From contig NZ_UUON01000028.1 of assembly GCF_900590885.1 (NCBI RefSeq), positions 21,844 through 85,843 of the forward strand: 64,000 bases of DNA, in the 5' to 3' direction. Origin of the DNA: Pseudomonas viridiflava. Its GTDB lineage: Bacteria > Pseudomonadota > Gammaproteobacteria > Pseudomonadales > Pseudomonadaceae. Positions 58,555 through 64,000 of this stretch are shown piece after piece; the stretch's first letter is position 1, and the number at the start of each line of letters is the position of its first letter. A program made the translations under genes and the position numbers. The notes beneath the pieces are model-generated. The model made no database searches. It had not been told where the DNA came from and worked only from the letters and a program-made list of their open reading frames with translations.

Positions 58555-58720
58555 CTGCTTGTTACCGTTTCATCTGGCCGGAGCCGGATGTCGTTTTGGT
58601 GTCTGATTCGGTAAGGAACCGGGAGCACCATCTGCGTAGGCTTGTGGTTTAAGACTTGCGTCGCCTACGGTCTTGGATAGCCCCCGCAAAGCAGGGACCC
58701 CAATTTTTTCCAATTGGCGC
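58555..58720 (-). ncRNA. L10 leader (ribosomal protein leader, L10-L12 target)
   Basis: The 200-base gap between rplA and rplJ carries on the minus strand a CCCTGC-type GC stem (CCCTGCTTTGCGGGG, near 58683-58700) and extended pairing regions down to the rplJ ribosome binding site. Position and length fit the known L10 leader family in which the L10-L12 complex binds. I place its bounds by eye; a covariance search would set them. Confidence 0.65.
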
Positions 58721-58743
58721 AATCGCTTGCACCAATTTGTGTC

Positions 58744-59439
58744 TTATACGTCCAGCGAGCCTTGGTCGATGACCAGACCTGGGCCCATAGTGGTGCTCAG
58801 GGTAACGCGCTTGACGTAGATACCTTTCGAGGAAGCTGGCTTGATACGCTTCAGATCAGCGATCAGGGCTTCAACGTTTTCCTTCAGCTTGACGGCATCG
58901 AAGCCGACTTTGCCAACGGAGGTGTGAATGATGCCGTTTTTGTCGGTGCGATAACGAACCTGACCAGCCTTGGCGTTTTTAACCGCGGTAGCTACGTCTG
59001 GAGTTACGGTGCCGACTTTAGGGTTAGGCATCAGACCACGTGGACCCAGGATCTGACCCAACTGACCTACAACGCGCATTGCATCCGGGGAAGCAATAAC
59101 TACGTCATAGTTCAGGTCGCCGCCTTTCATTTCGGCAGCCAGGTCGTCCATGCCAACGCGATCAGCACCAGCGGCCAGAGCAGCTTCAGCTGCCGGGCCC
59201 TGGGTGAAGACAGCAACACGTACAGTCTTGCCAGTACCGTGTGGCAGCACAGTAGCGCTACGAACGACCTGGTCGGATTTACGTGGGTCAACACCCAGGT
59301 TTACAGCAACGTCAACGGACTCGCTGAACTTGACAGTCGACAGCTCGGCCAGCAGGGCAGCAGCGTCTACAAAGTTGTAGGCCTTGCCTGCTTCGATCTT
59401 GCCGGCGATAGCCTTTTGGCGCTTGGTCAGCTTAGCCAT
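58744..59439 (-). CDS. rplA: 50S ribosomal protein L1
   Basis: The 231-residue L1 starts MAKLTKRQKAIAGKIEAGKA and has the two-domain layout that binds the E-site stalk of 23S rRNA. In E. coli L1 also represses the rplKA mRNA. Its ATG shares one base with the rplK TAA, so the genes are coupled. Confidence 0.99.
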   Translation of the reverse strand: MAKLTKRQKAIAGKIEAGKAYNFVDAAALLAELSTVKFSESVDVAVNLGVDPRKSDQVVRSATVLPHGTGKTVRVAVFTQGPAAEAALAAGADRVGMDDLAAEMKGGDLNYDVVIASPDAMRVVGQLGQILGPRGLMPNPKVGTVTPDVATAVKNAKAGQVRYRTDKNGIIHTSVGKVGFDAVKLKENVEALIADLKRIKPASSKGIYVKRVTLSTTMGPGLVIDQGSLDV

Positions 59440-59870
59440 TACACACCCTCCACGTTAAGGCCCATGCTACGAGCAGAACCGGCGATGGTACGCACGGCTG
59501 CATCCATATCAGCTGCAGTCAGATCCGCGTTTTTGGTTTTCGCGATTTCTTCCAGCTGAGCACGAGTTACGGTGCCAACCTTAACGGTGTTAGGACGAGC
59601 GGAACCGCTAGTCAGACCAGCAGCTTTCTTCAACAGAACCGAAGCCGGGGTCGACTTGGTTTCGAAGGTGAAGCTACGGTCGCTGTATACAGTGATGATC
59701 ACTGGAGTCGGCAGACCTGGCTCAAGACCCTGAGTACGGGCGTTGAAGGCCTTGCAGAATTCCATGATGTTCACGCCGTGCTGACCCAGAGCTGGGCCGA
59801 CGGGTGGGCTAGGGTTGGCCTGAGCGGCCTTCACTTGCAGCTTGATGTAAGCGGTAATCTTCTTGGCCAT
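59439..59870 (-). CDS. rplK: 50S ribosomal protein L11
   Basis: From ATG 59870 the product is 143 residues, MAKKITAYIKLQVKAAQANP at the start, with the proline-rich NPSPPVGPALGQ segment where thiostrepton contacts. The frame is open by four more codons to 59882, which are not L11-like. It follows nusG after a terminator-like hairpin. Confidence 0.99.
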   Translation of the reverse strand: MAKKITAYIKLQVKAAQANPSPPVGPALGQHGVNIMEFCKAFNARTQGLEPGLPTPVIITVYSDRSFTFETKSTPASVLLKKAAGLTSGSARPNTVKVGTVTRAQLEEIAKTKNADLTAADMDAAVRTIAGSARSMGLNVEGV

Positions 59871-59945
59871 GAGGCACTCCAATTACGGGTTCAAACGCCT
59901 CGAAAGGCTCCCCGGTTACTTGCGCGTTTATCCCAGTGACGACAA

Positions 59946-59972
59946 AACCCCACAGCCTAAGGCTGCGGGGTT
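59946..59972 (-). terminator. Terminator or attenuator after nusG
   Basis: A 12-base-pair stem (59946-59957 with 59961-59972) has a 3-base loop. On the minus strand one position is a G-T pair, where the plus strand would have an A-C mismatch, so it is built for the minus strand. TTTTGTC follows, a weak T tract. It sits between nusG and rplK. Confidence 0.75.
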
Positions 59973-59987
59973 GGGATGCTTGCTCAG

Positions 59988-60521
59988 CTAGACCTTCTCG
60001 ACCTGGCTGAACTCCAACTCTACCGGGGTAGAGCGACCGAAAATGAGCACTGCCACCTGGATCCGGCTCTTTTCGTAGTTAACTTCTTCGACGGTGCCGT
60101 TGAAATCAGCAAACGGACCATCTGTGACACGAACAACCTCACCCGGCTCGAACAACGTCTTCGGCTTAGGCTTGTCGCTACCGTCAGCAACACGACGCAG
60201 AATCGCTTCTGCCTCTTTGTCAGTGATCGGAGCAGGCTTATCAGCGGTACCGCCAATGAAACCCATGACACGAGGAGTGTCCTTGACCAAGTGCCAAGTA
60301 CCTTCGTTCATGTCCATCTGTACCAGCACGTAGCCAGGGAAGAACTTGCGTTCACTCTTGCGCTTCTGACCATTCCGCATTTCAACCACTTCTTCAGTGG
60401 GAACCAGAATTTCGCCGAAGCCATCTTCCATGCCTGCCAGCTTTACGCGCTCCAGCAAAGAGCGCATAACATGCTTCTCGTAACCCGAGTAAGCATGCAC
60501 AACGTACCAACGCTTAGCCAC
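59988..60521 (-). CDS. nusG: Transcription termination/antitermination factor NusG
   Basis: The 177-residue protein has an N-terminal NGN domain (MAKRWYVVHAYSGYEKHVMR) and a C-terminal KOW domain (FEPGEVVRVTDGPFADFNG). NusG binds RNA polymerase, Rho and S10. It lies 9 bases after secE and is followed by the hairpin at 59946-59972. Confidence 0.99.
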   Translation of the reverse strand: MAKRWYVVHAYSGYEKHVMRSLLERVKLAGMEDGFGEILVPTEEVVEMRNGQKRKSERKFFPGYVLVQMDMNEGTWHLVKDTPRVMGFIGGTADKPAPITDKEAEAILRRVADGSDKPKPKTLFEPGEVVRVTDGPFADFNGTVEEVNYEKSRIQVAVLIFGRSTPVELEFSQVEKV

Positions 60522-60530
60522 GGGACACCC

Positions 60531-60899
60531 TTAGCCAACAATCAAGGAAACAAGCCAGCCGAGCAGGGAATCAAGCCCCCACAACAGCAACGCCATAACC
60601 AGCACAACAGCCACAACAATCAACGTGGTCTGCGTGGTTTCTTGGCGAGTCGGCCAAACGACTTTACGGATTTCGGTGCGAGCTTCCTTTACCAAGACTG
60701 CGAAAGACTTGCCTTTGGCAGTCTGCAGGCCTACAAAGGCAGCTACAGCAGCAAGGGCGAGCAAAGCGAGTACGCGGTACAGGATCGGCGAAGCAGAGTA
60801 GTACTGATTGCCAACAACGCCTACGACCACCAATGCGACTACGGCGAGCCACTTGACGAGATCGAAACGAGAGCTTTGAGCTTCAGCCTTAGGAGTCAT
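60531..60899 (-). CDS. secE: Preprotein translocase subunit SecE
   Basis: The 122-residue protein has three transmembrane segments, the E. coli-like form of SecE, and the conserved amphipathic segment EIRKVVWPTRQET before the last helix. It stabilises SecY. It is 9 bases before nusG and 45 bases after tRNA-Trp, with which it probably shares a transcript. Confidence 0.98.
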   Translation of the reverse strand: MTPKAEAQSSRFDLVKWLAVVALVVVGVVGNQYYSASPILYRVLALLALAAVAAFVGLQTAKGKSFAVLVKEARTEIRKVVWPTRQETTQTTLIVVAVVLVMALLLWGLDSLLGWLVSLIVG

Positions 60900-60944
60900 C
60901 TATGAAGATCCTGTGAAAAGAAAGCCAGACACACCACGTGAATC

Positions 60945-61020
60945 TGGCAGGTCAGGAGGGAATCGAACCCCCAACCTACGGTTTTGGAGACCGTCGCTCT
61001 GCCAATTGAGCTACTGACCT
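60945..61020 (-). tRNA. tRNA-Trp (anticodon CCA)
   Basis: The minus strand folds as a 76-base tRNA with encoded CCA: acceptor AGGTCAG, D-arm, anticodon loop CTCCAAA (anticodon CCA) and a normal T-arm. It lies just upstream of secE and downstream of its promoter at 61041-61069. Confidence 0.97.
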
Positions 61021-61040
61021 AAAACAAAATCAGGCCGACC

Positions 61041-61069
61041 ATTATGCAGGCCTGAAAAAGACTTTACAA
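61041..61069 (-). promoter_or_regulatory. Promoter of the tRNA-Trp-secE-nusG unit
   Basis: On the minus strand TTGTAA (61069-61064), a 17-base spacer and CATAAT (61046-61041) place a start near 61034, about 14 bases before tRNA-Trp. Confidence 0.6.
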
Positions 61070-61149
61070 CAACCAACCCCACTAGACTTGAAATCACCCA
61101 GCAACAACACCGGGAACACCACTATCAAGCCGAGGTAGCTGTTAAAACA

Positions 61150-61175
61150 AAGGCAGATATTTTCATATCTGCCTT
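61150..61175 (-). terminator. Terminator after tRNA-Thr
   Basis: An 11-base-pair stem (AAGGCAGATAT at 61150-61160, ATATCTGCCTT at 61165-61175) with a GAAA tetraloop on the minus strand is followed by TGTTTTAAC. It closes the Tyr-Gly-Thr tRNA unit. Confidence 0.8.
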
Positions 61176-61181
61176 GTTATA

Positions 61182-61257
61182 TGGAGCTCTTGAGCGGATT
61201 TGAACCGCTGACCTCACCCTTACCAAGGGTGTGCTCTACCAACTGAGCTACAAGAGC
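61182..61257 (-). tRNA. tRNA-Thr (anticodon GGT)
   Basis: A 76-base tRNA with encoded CCA: acceptor GCTCTTG, anticodon loop TTGGTAA (anticodon GGT), T-arm GGTTCAAATC. It is the last of three tRNAs in one unit. Confidence 0.97.
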
Positions 61258-61283
61258 GAAACACATTGCACAACCTGCAAACT

Positions 61284-61357
<74 letters not shown>

Positions 61358-61381
61358 GGAGCTTGCAGCTCACGCTAAAAA

Positions 61382-61466
<85 letters not shown>

Positions 61467-61479
61467 TAAGCGAGCCGGC

Positions 61480-61507
61480 ATTCTACATCACGCCGGCCTT
61501 CTGTCAA
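61480..61507 (-). promoter_or_regulatory. Promoter of the tRNA-Tyr-Gly-Thr unit
   Basis: On the minus strand TTGACA (61507-61502), a 16-base spacer and TAGAAT (61485-61480) are followed by a GC-rich stretch GCCGGC, the kind of discriminator seen in stringently controlled stable-RNA promoters. Confidence 0.85.
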
Positions 61508-61609
61508 GCATTTTCTCATTTAAAAATATGAGGTTAGCTGCGTTGACCTTCGCTTCACGCTGTAGACCGTAAAGGTCTTCACTGCGAAGCGGGCGCCATT
61601 CTATGCAAA

Positions 61610-62056
61610 CTATTCGACAGTTGCAACGCCTTCGCACAACATTATTTTATGTTTTAACTCATTGAATTCCTTAGCAAGGTTTTCAAACGGCAGATCATCA
61701 GCCAACCGCCGGCTTTCAGGGGCAACCCGGAGCCAGTAACCCGAGGCATCCGGCGCGCTCAGCAACTGCAGCTTGACCTTGATATCCAGGCTCACGAGAC
61801 GCTGCTCGACGGACTGCGCCTGGCGCTGATCCGAAAAACCACCGATGTACAAGCACGTATTCGACGAGTCAGGCGCCCTTGCTCGATCCCTGCGGACCAC
61901 AGCATCCGCGGACTCACTGAGCAATCGAATATCCTGCTGCGAGCCTTTATAGAGGCTCAGGGGCGTAACGTCCTTGGCGCGCAATGGCGCTTCTTGCTGA
62001 TGCCATACGTAGTAGAAGGCGTTGAGGACGAGTAAAAGCAAAAACAGCCAACGCAT
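61610..62056 (-). CDS. SPOR-domain-like membrane-anchored protein
   Basis: From ATG 62056 (GAGGTG 4-5 bases upstream) the product is 148 residues. It has an N-terminal membrane anchor (MRWLFLLLLVLNAFYYVWHQ) and a C-terminal SPOR-like fold: a strand CLYIGGFSDQRQAQSVEQRL, then VKLQLLSAPDASGYWLRV. SPOR domains bind denuded peptidoglycan at the septum. It lies 7 bases after coaX and a similar protein is in the same place in P. aeruginosa as I recall. The frame is open to 62098. Confidence 0.75.
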   Translation of the reverse strand: MRWLFLLLLVLNAFYYVWHQQEAPLRAKDVTPLSLYKGSQQDIRLLSESADAVVRRDRARAPDSSNTCLYIGGFSDQRQAQSVEQRLVSLDIKVKLQLLSAPDASGYWLRVAPESRRLADDLPFENLAKEFNELKHKIMLCEGVATVE

Positions 62057-62063
62057 AATCACC

Positions 62064-62813
62064 TCACGATAAAGGACACGCCATCGCCAACCCAACAAAA
62101 ATCAGGTCAGGCACGAGTCGAGCCTGCGGCACCGCGTCTGACACCAGGGCTGCATCCCCACCGGTCAGGAACACAGTGAAGTCATCCCCCCAGTAGGCGC
62201 GAGCCAATTCAAGCTGCGTCAGCACAAACCCCCTAAGCATCAATGTACAGCCACGCTCGACGGCCTCTACGGTGGTACGACCAGGGGAAAGGCGCTCAAG
62301 AGCCCTTTCCGCAGCAACATCGTCGTAGCGTATCCGCCGCGTGTGCGTTCGCAGCTGGTTACGCATGAGGGGCATCCCTGGGCAGATGAAGCCGCCCAAG
62401 TGCTCGCCATCGGCGGCAATAAAATCTGCAGTTGCTGCCGTACCAAAATCGAGCACCAGACATGCGCCCGATGCCAACTTGAATCCACCCAACATCGCTA
62501 ACCAACGATCAAGGCCAAGACGCTCGAAATCTTCGTAGCCATTGCGCACCCCAGCCATCTCTCGGGCGGAAGCAGCACAGGAAACAACAACACCAAAGGC
62601 CTCAACGAGAGCGGCGACCAACTTGTCTGTTTCCTCCAGGGCGCGAACACTCACCAACCTACAGCGTGTCAGCAATATGCCTGGTAGCGCTGTCAGACTT
62701 TCAATCAATGCGATGTCCGAACCCGCAACCCCCTCCGCAGAGGCGCTCGCCCTATCCGAGTCAAGTATTCGCCACTTGATAAAGCTATTCCCACAGTCGA
62801 GCTCAAGAATCAT
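62064..62813 (-). CDS. coaX: Type III pantothenate kinase
   Basis: From ATG 62813 the product is 249 residues. It has an ASKHA-fold start MILELDCGNSFIKWRILDSD, the second phosphate motif LDFGTAATADFI, GGFICPGMPLM, and FLTGGDAALV near the end. CoaX makes phosphopantothenate, the first step of CoA synthesis. The ATG lies inside the last codons of birA (11-base overlap). A GTG one codon upstream is an alternative start. Confidence 0.92.
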   Translation of the reverse strand: MILELDCGNSFIKWRILDSDRASASAEGVAGSDIALIESLTALPGILLTRCRLVSVRALEETDKLVAALVEAFGVVVSCAASAREMAGVRNGYEDFERLGLDRWLAMLGGFKLASGACLVLDFGTAATADFIAADGEHLGGFICPGMPLMRNQLRTHTRRIRYDDVAAERALERLSPGRTTVEAVERGCTLMLRGFVLTQLELARAYWGDDFTVFLTGGDAALVSDAVPQARLVPDLIFVGLAMACPLS

Positions 62814-63762
62814 CACGCAACCTCAGGCTTAACTCACCACCACTGTATATTTTCTCAACACCATCAACACTTAAACGCAACGCACCTTGAGAGTCGACTC
62901 CCAGCACAATCCCATCGACCTGGTTGACACCCGCAATGAGGGAGACAGCCCTTCCCTGCCATGCGTGGTTTTGCTCCCACTCCTCTTGAAGCGCCGTAAA
63001 GCCCTCCGCCCGATGACGATCCAGATAGTCCTGCAGCTGAAGGCCCAATCGCGCAACCAGCGAATTACGATCTGCAGGAGAGCCCTTCTCGAGCTGCACC
63101 GAAGTCCACTGCTGATCAACCTCCTCAGCTTTCTGCATGTTTACGTTGATACCTATTCCGAGGACAACGTGACAGATATCCGCCGGATCCCCCACCAACT
63201 CCAGCAAGATCCCGGCTATTTTCTTCTGCCCTACCAATACATCATTTGGCCATTTCAAGGTCGCGCCTTGCACCCCAGACTCACGTAAGGACTGCATGAC
63301 CGCCAGGCCAACCACCAGACTGAGCCCCTCTAGTTGCCGAAGGCCTCCTTCGATACGCAACACAAGGCTGTAATACACGTTCTGAGCGAATGGGCTGACC
63401 CACTTTCGGCCCCGCCTGCCCCGTCCTGCCGTCTGCTGTTCCGCAAGCACCAGGAACGGCGCCACATGCCCAGCATCAACAAGGCGCAAGGCCTCTGCAT
63501 TGGTGGAGTCGATGGAATCGGATATATGGACAGGCCACGAAAGGGACGGCGCATTCAGCGCAATGTCCGTAGCGCTCAAGAACACCAGCGGCGAAGCCAA
63601 CTGATAACCCTTGCCCCGAACTTTATGGATGGGCAGATTCAACTCAGCTTCGAGGTGCTGCAGTTGCTTCCAGACAGCACTGCGACTAACCCCCAGGGCA
63701 GCACCCAGCGCTTCTCCGGAATGAAATCGGCCATCCTTCAAAAGCTTTAACAACGTCAGCAT
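62803..63762 (-). CDS. birA: Bifunctional biotin-protein ligase and biotin operon repressor BirA
   Basis: The 319-residue protein has an N-terminal winged-helix DNA-binding domain (about 1-60, GEALGAALGVSRSAVWKQLQ) and a ligase domain with the biotinyl-AMP-binding loop GRGRRGRKW. It joins biotin to acetyl-CoA carboxylase and represses bio genes when biotin is plentiful. It overlaps coaX and is the first gene after the rRNA operon. Confidence 0.95.
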   Translation of the reverse strand: MLTLLKLLKDGRFHSGEALGAALGVSRSAVWKQLQHLEAELNLPIHKVRGKGYQLASPLVFLSATDIALNAPSLSWPVHISDSIDSTNAEALRLVDAGHVAPFLVLAEQQTAGRGRRGRKWVSPFAQNVYYSLVLRIEGGLRQLEGLSLVVGLAVMQSLRESGVQGATLKWPNDVLVGQKKIAGILLELVGDPADICHVVLGIGINVNMQKAEEVDQQWTSVQLEKGSPADRNSLVARLGLQLQDYLDRHRAEGFTALQEEWEQNHAWQGRAVSLIAGVNQVDGIVLGVDSQGALRLSVDGVEKIYSGGELSLRLRDDS

Positions 63763-63888
63763 GCAAGTATCGCCTCACAATGAGGCACGCATGATAGCCA
63801 TGCGCAAGGTCATTGCATAGAAAGGCGGGACTTTAGCATTGAAGGCCGCCGTAATGAGCCTCTTCGCCCTTTTCGACCGCCCAAAACA

Positions 63889-63918
63889 AAACCCCATCTG
63901 CTTTCGCAAATGGGGTTT
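63889..63918 (-). terminator. Terminator of the rRNA operon
   Basis: A 13-base-pair stem with one G-T pair (63889-63901 and 63906-63918) and a GAAA tetraloop on the minus strand is followed by TGTTTTGGG. It lies 11 bases after the 5S rRNA end. Confidence 0.9.
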
Positions 63919-63929
63919 CGGAATTTAAT

Positions 63930-64000
63930 CTTGACGATGACCTACTCTCACATGGGGAAACCCCACACTACCATCGGCGATGCATCGTTTCACTACTGAG
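63930..64000 (-). rRNA. rrf: 5S ribosomal RNA, 3' part (continues beyond window)
   Basis: The minus strand of the last 71 bases matches the 3' part of Pseudomonas 5S rRNA: it contains the helix with GTAGTGTGGGG and TTTCCCCATGTGAGAGTAGG, and ends with CATCGTCAAG at 63930. The 5' part and the rest of the rRNA operon lie outside the window. Confidence 0.93.

Noticed and set aside
61021..61181. Remnant of a tuf gene between tRNA-Thr and tRNA-Trp
   Set aside because: No stretch translates to EF-Tu motifs in any frame, and the space is filled by a terminator and a promoter.

Overview
The window is a chromosomal segment of a fluorescent Pseudomonas (P. fluorescens group). This rests on the GC-rich third codon positions, the gene order (uvrA, ferritin, catalase, rplQ backwards to secE, four tRNAs, coaX, birA, 5S rRNA), which matches P. 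aeruginosa as I remember it, and five copies of a palindromic REP doublet whose core resembles the GTGGGAGGGGGCTTGC family described in P. fluorescens. No phage, integron, insertion sequence, CRISPR array or secondary-metabolite cluster is visible.

Region 1 (1-23 kb) is mixed accessory and metabolic DNA on both strands. It starts with the end of a YbaY-like lipoprotein gene, a methyltransferase and a YbbN/CnoX-type thioredoxin. A zinc-starvation-type operon follows (ZrgA-like His-rich protein, ABC ATPase, FtsX-like permease, DUF3299) behind a Zur-box-like palindrome. Next come oprG (OmpW family) with an ANR-box-like site, an NAD-dependent sugar-nucleotide reductase homologue, the giant helicase Lhr, an MscS-family channel with a hairpin over its ribosome binding site, an MFS exporter, a ybhP-clsB-ybhN-like envelope lipid operon, an alpha/beta hydrolase with a DUF3182 protein, a GlxA-type regulator divergent from a cysteine hydrolase, and a trans-aconitate methyltransferase. 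All five REP doublets lie in the first 16 kb.

Region 2 (23-30.5 kb) is a DNA repair and oxidative/iron stress block: yajR-ssb, divergent uvrA, then a ferritin of the BfrA/FtnA type and a monofunctional catalase.

Region 3 (30.6-60.9 kb, all on the minus strand) is the transcription-translation supercluster. In transcription order it is secE-nusG, rplKA, rplJL-rpoBC, the str operon (rpsL-rpsG-fusA-tuf), the S10 operon, the spc operon and the alpha operon, ending at rplQ. I can place promoters with good -35/-10 boxes for str, S10, alpha and, unusually, for rpsH inside spc. I can also place terminators or attenuators after tuf, after nusG, between rplL and rpoB, between rpsN and rpsH, between rpmJ and rpsM, and after rplQ, plus leader RNAs for rplJ and rpsL.

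Region 4 (60.9-64 kb) holds tRNA-Trp, tRNA-Thr, tRNA-Gly and tRNA-Tyr with two promoters, a SPOR-like protein, coaX, birA and the 3' end of a 5S rRNA with a strong terminator. The second tuf gene that I remember between tRNA-Thr and tRNA-Trp in P. aeruginosa is absent. I found no convincing wholly new multi-gene system. The best leads are regulatory structures (rpsN/rpsH junction, mscS-like leader hairpin, oprG and catalase promoter palindromes) and two uncharacterised proteins (DUF3182, DUF3299).
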